DNA from: Thermogutta sp039793925
GTDB lineage: Bacteria; Planctomycetota; Planctomycetia; Pirellulales; Thermoguttaceae
Length of the DNA: 64,000 nucleotides
NCBI RefSeq assembly: GCF_039793925.1
Contig: NZ_JBAMME010000376.1
Coordinates: 7,244-71,243, forward strand
Direction: 5' to 3'
Position numbers and translations under genes: made by a program
The notes under the pieces: generated by a model
Database searches by the model: none
The model's input: the letters and a program-made list of their open reading frames with translations, nothing else
What the model was told of the DNA's origin: nothing
Part shown: piece by piece, positions 8,561 through 18,800 of the stretch
How positions within the stretch are numbered: the first letter of the stretch is position 1
How the letters are laid out: the number at the start of each line of letters is the position of its first letter

Positions 8561-10066
8561 TCAGCTTAATCGGATCGGCGCCGTTTCGGAACCCGACGTT
8601 TCGCTGAAGAGCGTCAGGCAGGTGATCTCGGGTGGGCAAAAGTAGCGAAGAGGGAATTCACCACCGATGCCACGACTCACGTACATCGTCGTGGGAGGCT
8701 TGTGGTACAGCCCCTGCGCGTAGCGAATGCCGTAGGCGCTTGGCGCGATAATCGGCCCTAGCCAGGGCAGGCATGCCTGTCCACCGTGTGTGTGGCCGGC
8801 AAACATGAGGTGAATCTTATTGCGAATCGCCCAATAAAACTGGTCCGGTGTATGGGCCAGCAGAAGCCGGAAGTGGGGCGTCTTATGGACTGAATCATGA
8901 CACGGGTACGATGGGGCCGGTCCCAGCCACGGCAGCTCATTTCCGCCCACCAGAATGGCCGTTCCATTAAGACTTAACTGTTCCACCCTCCCGCCCACAT
9001 TCTTGAACCCGATCTCGGTAAGAGCTGTGCGAACGTTCTCGACACCTGCACGGAGGTCGTGATTTCCCAGAATGAAAAAAACTCCCGACTTTGCCCGCAA
9101 GGGAGCCAGAATTTTTTGCGCTTGAGGAATGCACTCCTTGCGATCGACGATATCTCCGGTGATCAAGACTAGGTCGGGCTCAAACCGATTGCTGTGCTCC
9201 ACCACAAGTTGGTAAAACTCGTCAGGAATCCTGCCAACGAAATGGAGGTCGGAGAGCTGGACAATCCGCAGACCATTCAGGGCCGAAGGCAACTCAGGCA
9301 GCGACAGCGCCAGCTCCACCCGGTGACAGGCAAGAGATTCATTGCCGGGTAAAAACAGGAGACTGCTGGGATGGTGGCGTCTGGGTGGGCTTTTCGGCGT
9401 GTTTTTGTGAAAAACAGCTCCCGAAATTCTGGCTTGCCCGACCTCCGAACAGATCCCCGAGCATCCTGTTTCCCGTGCTCCCCCGGGTTGTTCGACTCCG
9501 ATAGGGAAAGCCGCGTCTCCAGACAGTTGCCAGGAATTGCAGGGGATGCTCTCCTGTTGGGCAGCCTTTCGCCAGCCAGTTGTTCGCAATAATGCCTTCC
9601 TTCGTCCAACAAGGCCGAGGAATTGGATGGCACCTGCACGCGCCCGGGCACGAAGACCACTCCGCGATTTCAAGACCGGCGCAAGATCGAAGAGAAGCTC
9701 ACATGCCGAGGATTTCAACACCGCGGGAGGGCGTCGGAGGTTGCGCCAGATCCGCCATCCGATGGCAAATGGGAGCGCCAGAAGACAGGCTCCGATGTAA
9801 AGGTTAGCCGCCACCGCACCATAGAGTCCGACCTGAGAGCGTTCGACATCGCTTTGTGTCAGGAAAAGGAGTGGCAAATCCCCCTCCAGAATGAGGGTTA
9901 TCAGGGTCGTGGGAACCACAGCCCCGATGGCGACAAGCAGCGCTGTAACCCAACTGCAAACGCCAAAAGAAAGTCCAAAGCCATGCAGCCTATTCCAAAG
10001 CGCGGCCCAGATGGTTATATGCCCGAGAACTGCCAATAGAAGCAAAAATATCAGAAAAGTAGTCAT
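8561..10066 (-). CDS. membrane-anchored metallophosphoesterase (calcineurin-like, YkuE/LpxH-type fold)
   Basis: The 501-residue protein has three or four N-terminal membrane helices and a C-terminal calcineurin-like phosphoesterase domain with the complete metal-site set: QLSDLHF, GDIVD, GNHD, an internal LLAHTPD and GHTHGG. Such membrane-tethered proteins hydrolyse phosphodiesters or pyrophosphates at the membrane, for example in lipid precursors; the substrate is not known. The linker between the helices and the catalytic domain (about residues 115-240) is unusually long, low in hydrophobic residues and rich in Arg, Ser and Gly, with no recognisable domain. It is probably co-transcribed with the dehydrogenase at 8489, which starts 71 bases downstream of its stop. 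Confidence 0.85.
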   Translation of the reverse strand: MTTFLIFLLLLAVLGHITIWAALWNRLHGFGLSFGVCSWVTALLVAIGAVVPTTLITLILEGDLPLLFLTQSDVERSQVGLYGAVAANLYIGACLLALPFAIGWRIWRNLRRPPAVLKSSACELLFDLAPVLKSRSGLRARARAGAIQFLGLVGRRKALLRTTGWRKAAQQESIPCNSWQLSGDAAFPIGVEQPGGARETGCSGICSEVGQARISGAVFHKNTPKSPPRRHHPSSLLFLPGNESLACHRVELALSLPELPSALNGLRIVQLSDLHFVGRIPDEFYQLVVEHSNRFEPDLVLITGDIVDRKECIPQAQKILAPLRAKSGVFFILGNHDLRAGVENVRTALTEIGFKNVGGRVEQLSLNGTAILVGGNELPWLGPAPSYPCHDSVHKTPHFRLLLAHTPDQFYWAIRNKIHLMFAGHTHGGQACLPWLGPIIAPSAYGIRYAQGLYHKPPTTMYVSRGIGGEFPLRYFCPPEITCLTLFSETSGSETAPIRLS

Positions 10067-10592
10067 TCTCGTCCGAAATTTGAGTTCATTATGTTACTGT
10101 GAAATGCTCTTTCTTTGTGGGAAGGTGACACCACCCCTACACGCGAGCAGCCGCAGGTTCCAGGTTTTGCATCCGACAATGTTCAGTTTTGTGATCTAAC
10201 CCCAATCTGTCATGGTTTGTTGTTGTTTCCATGCGGGGAACCTACCAGGTTTCTTGGGAGTTCGAGCTATCGTGCACGATCGAGTTGGGATCGGCTTCGC
10301 TGGCTGGCTTTGTCCACCACCAGTCATGTTCCGCATCCCGCGGGAAGCTGCCTTCATACCCCTATGGGCCACCGCTGTATAAAGCGTATTATATACCTTT
10401 GGCGGATAGAAGGCAGTGTTGCGGGTAGGGCGACCGCACGATTGGGCGTGTCGGTGCCGGCGAAGGAATACGCTCGTTTCCTGCGGACTTTTTGCCGGGT
10501 TGGACACTGTTTTAGCAAAGTGGCGCGATTCGTGAAAGAGCGGCAAATTCTGGTGGGCCAATTGGCCAATTTCCTTCCCAGGAGTACATCCC
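10067..10592. other. intergenic region between divergent genes
   Basis: This 526-base spacer separates the divergent metallophosphoesterase and DUF423 genes. It contains an AT-rich patch around 10376-10400 (TATAAAG and TATTATATACC) that could be a -10 region, but no convincing -35. The longest frames, on both strands, show no protein-like composition and are left unannotated. Confidence 0.55.
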
Positions 10593-10991
10593 GTGAGTGA
10601 AAGAAGCCGTTTCTGGATTGCCTGCGGCGCGATTCTGGCAGGTCTTAGTGTGGTTTTGGCTGCGTTTGCGGATCACGTTCTCAAAGGGAATTCGGGAATA
10701 GCCGAGGTCCGGCAGTTTGAGCTGGCCGTGCGGTACCAGTTTTACCACGCCATTGCCCTCATCCTGTGCGGACTTGCCGGACTGTGCGGAAAATTCCGTG
10801 GCCTCAATGTCGTTGCAATCGGTTTTTTGTTGGGGATAGTCGGTTTTAGCGGCGGGCTTTTTCTTAGGGTGTGCCTGCCGCAGCTTCATCTTGGACCTAT
10901 CATTCCGGCGGGCGCGATGCTATGGATCCTCTCCTGGCTCGGTCTGGCCGGTATAGCCGTTACCGGCAAAAATCGGCTCATTCGGTCCTGA
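10593..10991 (+). CDS. DUF423 family inner-membrane protein
   Basis: The 132-residue protein has four hydrophobic helices and the DUF423 (YgdD-like) signature: a first helix containing GAILAGLSVVLAAFADHVLK, then RYQFYHAIALIL with the conserved Tyr-His, and the helix-glycine pattern FSGGLF. It is a small inner-membrane protein with no established biochemical function. Translation starts at GTG 10593, supported by AGGAG at 10580-10584. It appears to be a single-gene transcription unit. Confidence 0.88.
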   Translation: MSERSRFWIACGAILAGLSVVLAAFADHVLKGNSGIAEVRQFELAVRYQFYHAIALILCGLAGLCGKFRGLNVVAIGFLLGIVGFSGGLFLRVCLPQLHLGPIIPAGAMLWILSWLGLAGIAVTGKNRLIRS

Positions 10992-11453
10992 GAATCAGCC
11001 CCGGGAGGCTTCGGACGCAAAATCTGGAAAGACCGAAAGTGTGTGATCGGCGGGCCATCATAACTGGGGTGGGAAGGCAAAACGGGCTGGTTTCGGGTGT
11101 TAAATGGGGTAGAATTACCTTGGGCTTACGGATAGGAAGTTGGAACTTCACCAACAGAAAGGCATCGGATTTGCCAGAACACAAGCGTTGCCAAAGGACC
11201 GACTGCCGAATGGGCAGGCCATTGACCCGAGTGAACACGGTGCTTTTCGCATTCAGGTGATGAGACGGAACCGGAAGCACTTAGAGCATCCCCGGTGCGG
11301 GGTATATGGTTCGCTTTTCGAGCCGGGGAGGTCGTCTGAACCTCGGTTTATCGACGGCTGTCCATTGATCTGGTGGGGAATGAGTGATCGGTCCGGAGAT
11401 CGGGTCGGTTGATCCATGTACCGCCTGCAGAAGCGCTGAATTGGAGGAACATT
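10992..11453. other. intergenic region upstream of hpf
   Basis: This 462-base stretch between DUF423 and hpf contains no convincing gene, terminator or RNA. The frame at 11140-11412 has no recognisable feature. The hpf promoter presumably lies here. Confidence 0.55.
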
Positions 11454-11810
11454 ATGGAACTGCACATCCAAACCCGTCGCGTTAATCTGGATGAGGCAAC
11501 GCGTGAGCTGGTGGAGCGGCGTTTCATGTTCGCTCTTGACCAGTTCGATGGGTTTGTCATGAATGTCGATGTAATTTTGGAGGACGTCAATGGCCCGCGG
11601 GGCGGGGTTGATAAATATTGCCGGGTATTGGCGTCCCTGCGTGGCGGGAAATACATCAAAATTGAAGACCAGGACGCTGATCTCATCAGTGTCGTCAACA
11701 GGGCGGCTGATCGGCTCAGCCAGGTTGTAGCCCGAGAACTCGATCGCAAGCGGGACAAAAAAGGGGCCCATTCCGCGGGAAGTTTTGCCGAGGAGGAACA
11801 GTCAGAGTGA
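11454..11810 (+). CDS. hpf: ribosome hibernation promotion factor, short HPF/RaiA type
   Basis: The 118-residue protein matches the sigma-54 modulation/S30EA family: MELHIQTRRVNLDEATRELV, then a beta-alpha-beta core with DVNGPRGG and IKIEDQDADLISVVNRAADR. Family members bind the decoding region of the 30S subunit and silence ribosomes in stationary phase or stress. It is the short form, lacking the C-terminal dimerisation domain of long HPF; the tail is a charged KRDKKG...EEE stretch. ATG 11454 is fixed by GGAGGAAC at 11443-11450, although the frame extends upstream. In proteobacteria hpf sits near rpoN; no such gene is seen here. Confidence 0.87.
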   Translation: MELHIQTRRVNLDEATRELVERRFMFALDQFDGFVMNVDVILEDVNGPRGGVDKYCRVLASLRGGKYIKIEDQDADLISVVNRAADRLSQVVARELDRKRDKKGAHSAGSFAEEEQSE

Positions 11811-11936
11811 CAAACCTTACCAGGTGAGCACACGGCGGTGCCAGGGGAACTGTAACGTTTCGCGTGTTTTACCTGTTGGGCCCTGTCTGCCTTTTAGCGG
11901 CGCGATATTCCAGACCAACGGCTATTGAGGGCCCAA

Positions 11937-12512
11937 ATGGTTCGCACGCAACCAGGGTTTTCGCACCTGCTGCGAGGTTCTGGAAAGAAAGGAGTTGGTT
12001 TGGGGGAAGACTTCGCGATCCGCATTGGTCGCGGGACGGTGCAATTCAGCGCCGCCCATTTTCTGGTCTTCGGACCTGATTCAGCCGAGGCCATTCACGG
12101 TCATGACTTCACCGTGGAAGTGGTGGTGGCGGGTAACTTGCGGGAGCCGGGTTGGGTTATGGATTTTCTCGTTCTTCACCGGCTCATTCGTGAAGTTGTC
12201 GAACCGTTCGATCACAAACTTCTTCTGCCTGCCAAGAATTCGTGGCTCCGTGTGGAAATACTGGAGCATGACGTGATTCGGGCATCGCTGGAAAAATGGA
12301 CCTGGCAGTTCCCCGCCGCCAATTGTGTCCTCTTGCCGCTGTGCAACGTGACGGCGGAACTCTTGGCCCGGCACATCGGTGCGAATTTAAAGGACCGAAT
12401 CGAAGCCCAGTTTCCCGAAAGCGTCGAACGCCTGGCCGTGGAAGTGTTTGAGACGCCACACTATTCCGCACAATGGATTTATTCTCGCCAGGATGGTGAG
12501 TCGCGTTGCTGA
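11937..12512 (+). CDS. 6-pyruvoyl-tetrahydropterin synthase / QueD superfamily protein
   Basis: This 191-residue protein has the PTPS/QueD T-fold signature: FSAAHFL with one zinc ligand and IHGHDF with the other two, then a GWVMDF motif and a Thr/Glu pair in the C-terminal half. Family enzymes convert dihydroneopterin triphosphate to carboxy- or pyruvoyl-tetrahydropterin. The catalytic Cys that normally stands four residues before the HGH motif is replaced by Ala (SAEAIHGH), with a Glu directly after it, so classical QueD chemistry is doubtful. Queuosine, folate-type or tetrahydromethanopterin-linked roles are possible. ATG 11937 is preferred over TTG 11925 because of GAGG at 11927-11930. It converges on rlmI. 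Confidence 0.78.
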   Translation: MVRTQPGFSHLLRGSGKKGVGLGEDFAIRIGRGTVQFSAAHFLVFGPDSAEAIHGHDFTVEVVVAGNLREPGWVMDFLVLHRLIREVVEPFDHKLLLPAKNSWLRVEILEHDVIRASLEKWTWQFPAANCVLLPLCNVTAELLARHIGANLKDRIEAQFPESVERLAVEVFETPHYSAQWIYSRQDGESRC

Positions 12513-12533
12513 GTCCGGTGGAGCAGCTCACTC

Positions 12534-13727
12534 TCAGATTACACGGCAGATAAAACACTTTAGGTAGTTTGTTTCACGGCAGGTGACGCTGACGGGATGG
12601 TCAGCGCTGGCACCTCGCTGTTCGAGGATTTGAATGTCTCGCCGGGTCTGCTGGGCAACGCCGAAAATGACGTTGAAGAAGTCTTCACGCGTCACGTATC
12701 CAGAGCAACTGCATGTGATGAGATAGCCGCCTGAGGGAATGAGCTCCACCGCCATTCGATTCAAAAAATGGTAGGCGCGAAGGGCTTCGGGAAGTTTCGC
12801 CTTTCCGGAGGCAAATTTTGGCGGATCAAGGATCACCACGTCGAATCGCTCGCCGCGTTCCCGGAGTTCCTTGAGCACTTGAAAGGCATCGCCCACCTCA
12901 AAACGGGCCCGGGGGACGGCATTATGCTCCGCGTTGGCTCGCGCGAGAATAATGGCTTTCTCGCTGCTATCGTAGCCCCAAACTTCCCTGGCCTGCCCGA
13001 GCTTCGCTGCACACAGGGCGAATCCGCCGGTATAGCAGAACATGTCCAGCACGCGTTTGTTCCGTGTCCATTGCGCCGCCACCCGCCGGTTCTCTCGCTG
13101 ATCGAGATAGAAACCTGTTTTCTGACCTGTGAGAAGGTCCACACCATACTGGATTCCATGCTCCTCAATCAGGATGGGACCATCGGGAACGGTTCCATGG
13201 ACGGCGCGATCGACGGTCAAACCTTCCTGATCGCGAATTTCCGGGTCGCAGCGGTGGACAATTCCGCGAGGCCTGATCGCCTCTTCCAGGATTTCCAGGA
13301 GTTCAGTAGATCTCTGCTCCAACCCGAGGGCATTGGTTTGAACCACGAGATACGGGCCGTATTTGTCTACAATCAGCCCGCTTAATCCATCAGCCTCGCT
13401 GAAAACCAGTCGCGCAGCTCCTTGCGTGGTGATCAAACCCAGTTCGTTGCGAACGGCCAGCGCCGTGTGGATGCGAGCACGCCAGAAATCGCGGTTCAGC
13501 GGCACCTCATGCCACGTATAAAGGCGGACGCGTATCTGGCTCCGGCTATTGTATAGGCCCCGAGCAATGAACCGCCCGTCCCGTGTGACAAGGTCAACGA
13601 TTCCCCCATCGGGAGGATTGCCCTCCACGAGCTCGACCGCCGTTGCCCGGACCCACGGGTGGCGTTCCACAAACGGCCGCAAACGATCCTGCCGGACGAT
13701 GACTCTCCCGGTGACCTCCGCATTCAT
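12534..13727 (-). CDS. rlmI: 23S rRNA (cytosine-C5) methyltransferase, RlmI family
   Basis: The 397-residue protein combines an N-terminal PUA domain (about residues 1-80, with RHPWV and VDLVTRDGRFIARGLYN), an EEHGI-type beta-hairpin region (GVDLLTGQKTGFYLDQREN) and a class I SAM-dependent methyltransferase domain with VLDMFCYTGGFALCAA, the LDPPKF motif and a TCSCSG catalytic-cysteine motif. Homologues methylate C1962 of 23S rRNA at C5. All key motifs are intact and the length is normal. It is convergent with the QueD-like gene, 21 bases apart. The start ATG 13727 has GAGG unusually close, but the PUA alignment supports it. Confidence 0.88.
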   Translation of the reverse strand: MNAEVTGRVIVRQDRLRPFVERHPWVRATAVELVEGNPPDGGIVDLVTRDGRFIARGLYNSRSQIRVRLYTWHEVPLNRDFWRARIHTALAVRNELGLITTQGAARLVFSEADGLSGLIVDKYGPYLVVQTNALGLEQRSTELLEILEEAIRPRGIVHRCDPEIRDQEGLTVDRAVHGTVPDGPILIEEHGIQYGVDLLTGQKTGFYLDQRENRRVAAQWTRNKRVLDMFCYTGGFALCAAKLGQAREVWGYDSSEKAIILARANAEHNAVPRARFEVGDAFQVLKELRERGERFDVVILDPPKFASGKAKLPEALRAYHFLNRMAVELIPSGGYLITCSCSGYVTREDFFNVIFGVAQQTRRDIQILEQRGASADHPVSVTCRETNYLKCFICRVI

Positions 13728-14050
13728 GGCCTCAATCTCGATCCTTGAGCCTGCTCATTCCACTAATCGGATGAAATACGATTCGATTATGCCACAACTT
13801 GGACATGAAAGAAGGCCAGGAGATTAAGTGCCGGATCCGAGTTCACACTTCCAGACATCTCCACCTCCTCCGGCGAGATTCGGATGTGCTAAGAAAACGA
13901 GGCCGGCCGATTACTCACCGAGGGAAATACGGATAGCGACAGTTGTTCAGCTACTGCGGTGACTTTTGCCTGCTTGCTGCCGCGAACACAGGTTATTCTG
14001 CCCGGCAAATGCAGAATCGGCTTTACCAAGGCCTGCAGCGGCGGCCTTTA
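13728..14050. other. intergenic region
   Basis: This 323-base gap lies between the HD-domain gene's end (14051) and rlmI's start (13727). It should hold the rlmI promoter. I see no terminator or small gene in it. Confidence 0.5.
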
Positions 14051-15409
14051 TCAAGAGTCGGAAATATCGCTCTCGAATCGGTCCGTGGCGTCCACAGCTT
14101 GATGCATGAGCTCGGTCAAGGCGCCCAGCCGTTTGATCTCCCCCGCAATGGACGGGGCGGCAAAAACTCGGACTCGCTTCACGTAATGATCGAACTGCTC
14201 CTGCGCAAGGGCGCGTACAACCGGGGAGACTTCGCTCAGTGGGCGGTAAGTTCCCTCTTTGGGGAAAAAGACATCCACACGGAATTCGATTTCTTTGTGA
14301 ACCGGAGGGGCATCGACCAGAATGTGGTGTGGGAGGATACGGATCCCCAATTTTTTGCTGAGGAGATCTGCCAGGTGATGTGCGCAGGCGACGAGCCAGC
14401 GATATGGTCGTCCAGCTATTCGCCGATAGACATCATTGCCATCAAAGTAGTGAAACTGGGCAATCCGCTTGTAGAGGGTTCGCACCGGTCCAAAAAGTCC
14501 CTGCAGAATGTCGGCTGTATTCGACTGTCCAGCGGATCGACGGAGGTTTTCGATGAATTCCCATTCGCCTAACGAGAAAAGTACCTCGAGGTCAAGGCGA
14601 TTCTTCAAGTCGTAAAAACTCCGCTGGAGCATTGCGGTGGCTGACCGAACGGCATGGTGCCAATAGACTTCACTGAACATCACATATCGGGCAAAAACCA
14701 TTAATTCGGCGGCCGTTTTTCCTTTTTCGGTAATGGCCAGGCCGTCACCCTCTTCATTTAGACAGAGGCTACCCACCAGCCGTTGTTGGTCAAAAAAACG
14801 GCCATAGGGAACGCCGGCGTGAAGACTGTCCCGGAAAAGATAATCCATTTTGTCCACATCGAGCGGACCGGAAAGAATGTTTTGTAAAAGACTTGACACG
14901 CCGTCCATGCGCCGCTTGGCGATGAGGTTCAGCACGTCGTCGGGTTGCAGGCCCCAGTCACGTTCGAGGAGCAGCGCTACCGGTTCGTCCCGCAAGAATC
15001 TGGCGACAAACGCTTCGTGGGGCGGGACGTCCGGCAGGCCGAGATCCTCGATGGCGTGACAGAATGGCCAGTGTCCCAGATCGTGAAGCAGAGCGGCCAC
15101 GATGAGTTTTTCGCCCTCTTGAGGCGTCACTTGAACGCGAAACCGCTGATCGTGGGAAAGATGCTTCAGGACCAAAAGTGCGAGGCGATACACTCCCAGG
15201 CTGTGCTCGAATCGGGTGTGATTGGCGGCCGGATAAACGAGGGAGACCAGTCCCAGCTGTGTAATCCTCGCCAACCGACGGAAGGCCGCTGTATCGATCA
15301 GGCGGCGAACACGGTCGGTAATGGGAACGTCCAATTCCGGCGGAATCCGAATGAGTTGCCGCCGCGAATCAAGAGCCATCAGTTCGGGAAGTTCCTCCCA
15401 ACGAATCAT
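14051..15409 (-). CDS. HD-domain phosphohydrolase (dGTPase/SAMHD1-like)
   Basis: The 452-residue protein starts with the dGTPase-superfamily pattern IDTAAFRRLARITQLGLV, then the metal-binding set H64-x-R66-F-x-H69-S, H109-D110-LGH and the DVDKMDYLFRDS block. This is the YdhJ/SAMHD1-like branch, in which members hydrolyse dNTPs to nucleoside and triphosphate or have related activities. All expected HD residues are present, so it should be active. The C-terminal 200 residues are helical with no added domain. ATG 15409 has GAGG 8 bases upstream. It is divergent from the TPR gene at 15809. Confidence 0.85.
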   Translation of the reverse strand: MIRWEELPELMALDSRRQLIRIPPELDVPITDRVRRLIDTAAFRRLARITQLGLVSLVYPAANHTRFEHSLGVYRLALLVLKHLSHDQRFRVQVTPQEGEKLIVAALLHDLGHWPFCHAIEDLGLPDVPPHEAFVARFLRDEPVALLLERDWGLQPDDVLNLIAKRRMDGVSSLLQNILSGPLDVDKMDYLFRDSLHAGVPYGRFFDQQRLVGSLCLNEEGDGLAITEKGKTAAELMVFARYVMFSEVYWHHAVRSATAMLQRSFYDLKNRLDLEVLFSLGEWEFIENLRRSAGQSNTADILQGLFGPVRTLYKRIAQFHYFDGNDVYRRIAGRPYRWLVACAHHLADLLSKKLGIRILPHHILVDAPPVHKEIEFRVDVFFPKEGTYRPLSEVSPVVRALAQEQFDHYVKRVRVFAAPSIAGEIKRLGALTELMHQAVDATDRFESDISDS

Positions 15410-15808
15410 CGTTTCGTCCTCGTCGCAAGAGACAGAAGTTCGCCCCTTTTCGAGTCGCCCTCCATGGATGAAAAGGCCCAGGAGGGGTGCGGGTCCAGGC
15501 CCAGTCTATCGTCGTAGGAACAGTCGCTGGGGAGCGAAGCCACCAAACAACTCAGGTTTCATTCTGCCATGTTTGTGGCTCAGCCGGGAGTGGTCCGGGG
15601 CATTGATTTGGGTTACGAAGATTCTGCACCCACTGCAAGTCGTTCGGGCGAAAAAAGGCAAAACCGAAGTTGGACCCCGGAATGCAATTGAGGGAGTGGC
15701 TTTTCTACTCCCACCGGATGTGGTAGTAAGAAATAGGGAGCCAGATCTGCTCTGTGTTTTGAGTGATTGAATTATCCGCCACAGGACCTGTGAACGGAGG
15801 CGGAGGAG
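15410..15808. other. intergenic region between divergent HD and TPR genes
   Basis: This 399-base region holds the divergent promoters of the HD phosphohydrolase and the envelope operon. I see no clear promoter pair, operator or RNA. Frames here are shadows that continue from the HD gene. Confidence 0.5.
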
Positions 15809-18800
15809 ATGTTATTGAGGAGAATCTGTCTGGCGCTTGTCATTGCCGTGGTAGTGGGTGGCAAGGCCAACGACGTATCCGGCCAAGAGTCGGACATTCA
15901 CCGGCGTTTTTTAGAGGCTCTCAAGCTCCGCGGGTATTTCGACACCGCCGTGGAATATCTTGACATGCTGGCCGGTGATCCCTCATGCCCTGCAGAACTG
16001 AAAGAAGTGATCGATTACGAAGCGGGCAAGGCTTTGCTTGGAGCGGCTCAGGCCTCCCGGGTTGCTCAGACACGCGAACAGCTCCTGGGGGCAGCCGTTG
16101 CCCGACTCAAAAAGTTTGTTCAGGAACATCCCCAGCATCCTGCGGTGCCAGAGGCGACGGCCGAGATGGCCCAGGCCCTGATTGAGCGGGCGAAAGGACT
16201 TCTCGCCACGACAGAGGGCAAAAGCGATCAGGAGGCCGAGCCCGCACGGTTGGAAGCTCGCAAACTCATCGAACAGGCACGCCAGGAGTTCGAAGTATTC
16301 AAAAAGGCGGCCTATGATCGCGCCAAGGAATTTGAGAATAAGGTTATCGACCGGGCCAATGCGGCGCTGGTCAAGGAGCGGGATGAAGCTCGAGCAACGT
16401 ATTTGAAGTCGTTGATTTATTCGGTCGGGGCCCTCTACCAACTAGCGCAAACTTATCCGGCGTCCAGCAAAGAGCGGAGTGATCTTCTCAAACAGGCGGC
16501 TGCCGAGTACGAGAAGATCTTCAGTAAATATCAAAACTACGCGGCGGGAATTTATGCACGATTCTACGAAGGTATCTGCTATCAGGAGTTGGGCCAGGAT
16601 ATGGAGGCCGCCGACATCTTCAAGGAGACGTTAACCGTGCCCGGTGATTCGCCCGAGGTGCAGCGTCTCCACACGGAAGCTCTGGCGCGCCTCATTCAGA
16701 TTTATCGGAAGAACAACAGTCACCAGGCCGCGGTGGACGCTGCCGTTCAATGGGAAGAGTCGGTGCGTGCGGATGTCCGTGATTCGGAGTGGGGCCTCAA
16801 CCTGATGTATGAAGCGGCGCTTTCAGCACTGCAACTGGCCCAGGCAGCAGATAAGGCGAAAGACGCACGATCAGCGCAGCAGTACCGCGCGACCGCCCGA
16901 CGTTTCCTGGAAATCGTCTCCCGGGCCCCCGGCACCCACCGATTGGACGCTCAGGCAAAGCTCGCCCAGCTCTCCGGCGCTCAGGAGGATTTAAGTGTCC
17001 AGGAGGTTCAGACGTACGCTGATGCGAAGACCCGGGGTGAGCTGGCCTGGGGACGTTTCCTGGGATTGATGGCCCAGCTTCAAAAAGGAGAAGGGGATCC
17101 CAAGCAGCTTCGCGACGAAGCGACGAAAGCGAGGGATGCGGCCATCAGCTTTTACCGAAAAGCACTCGCTCTTTACAAAAATCAACCTCTCGAAGAAGTA
17201 AACCTGATGCGATTTCAAATGGTTTTTCTGCTCTGGGATGCCGGGCGCTATGAGGATGCAGCGGTTCTGGGAGAATTTCTCGCCCGCCGCTATCCACAAA
17301 GTGCTGGTTCCCAAAAGGCCGCGGAAATTGCGGTCAAAGCGTTGCGGAATCTCTTCATCGAGGCGCGGAAGAACGGACAGCCGGCAGATGCCGAGTTGAG
17401 CCAAATGCAGTCCCTGACCGAGTACGTGTTGACCCAATGGCCGGACCAACCGGAATCTGGAGAATGCATGCTGACATTGCTGGAGAGCTTCCTGGATCTC
17501 GACCAGCTTGAAGGGGCCAAGGCGTTTTTAAATCGACTTCCTGAGAGTTCGCCCAGTCGTGCGCGGGCGGAATTGCGGATCGGTCAGGTTTTGTGGACGC
17601 AATACGCGAAGGCGGCAACGTCTCGTGAGGAGGGATCGGCTCAGGAGGAAACACAAAGCTTGGTTGCGGAAGCTCAGAAATATCTCGAGCAGGGTGTCCA
17701 GCGGATTCGCTCCAGTACGCAGGGAGTGACGGTTGATTACTTCCTAGAATACTCGGTGTGGCTTTTGTCGCAGCTTTATGTCAATACCGGGCGGACGGAT
17801 GATGCCATTAAACTTCTGGAAGATCCCGCAATTGGTCCACTCGCTCTGATGCGCACGAACCATAGCTCAGTGAGTCTACCGAAATTTAAGGAAGAAATCC
17901 TCAAAACGGCCCTGCGAGCGTACGTGGGAGCTCAAAATTTGGATAAGGCGTTTCAGATTCGTGATGAGCTGGAAAAGTTGGTGGCAGGGAGCAATGATGC
18001 CGAGGCCACACGGCGTTTGACACTCGTCTATGTGGGTCTGGGTCGGCAACTGGAGGAACAATTGACCCGGCTTCGCAATGAAGGAAAAAGCGAAGAAGTC
18101 GATAAAGTGTTGAAAGGTTTCACCGCGTTTCTGGAAGCCATTCAAGAGCGATCCGAAAGCGTCGATTTTCGGGCTCTCAACTGGGTCGCAGAAACATTTC
18201 TCGGTCTGGCGAAAGGGCTAGACCCAGGAGGCCCTAATCTCCCGGAACAGGCTAAGGAATACTACACGAGAGCGATGCGAACTTACCTGGAACTGATCGA
18301 TAAATGCCAGAAAGATCCGCAGTTTGGCCCCCCGGAGGCCACGATCGCTCTTAAGGTGAGACTGGCCAGCGCACTCCGGGGTCTTCGTCTGTTCGATAAG
18401 GCGCTGGCCATCATCATCAACGTTATTGATAAGGAGGGAAAAGAGAATCGATTGGACGCCCAGATTGAGGCTGCCCAAATCTATCAGGAATGGGCCGAGC
18501 AGCCCGGTAAGGAAGAGTATTACGAGTACGCCATCCGGGGTGGATATGAGAAGAATGGGCGGTTTCTCATCTGGGGATGGGGGGGAATCGCACGCCGGGT
18601 GGCGGTCAATTACACAAAGTATCAGGACATCTTCCATCAAGCCCGATATAATCTCGCTCTGTGCCGATTCAAGTTGGCGCAGAAACAGACAGGACCCAAA
18701 CGTCAGGAGCTCCTCAACCAGGCCATACTCGACATCCAGCGTACTTACCTGCTGTATCCCGAGATGGGCGGGAAAGAATGGTATACCCGATACGATAAAC

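Noticed and set aside
10115..10600. 161-codon plus-strand frame in the spacer before DUF423
   Set aside because: Composition is unlike protein (Arg/Ser/Cys/Trp rich, no hydrophobic periodicity) and it overlaps the well-supported DUF423 start.
13943..14572. 209-codon plus-strand frame
   Set aside because: It is antisense to the end of the HD-domain gene, whose motifs are unambiguous.
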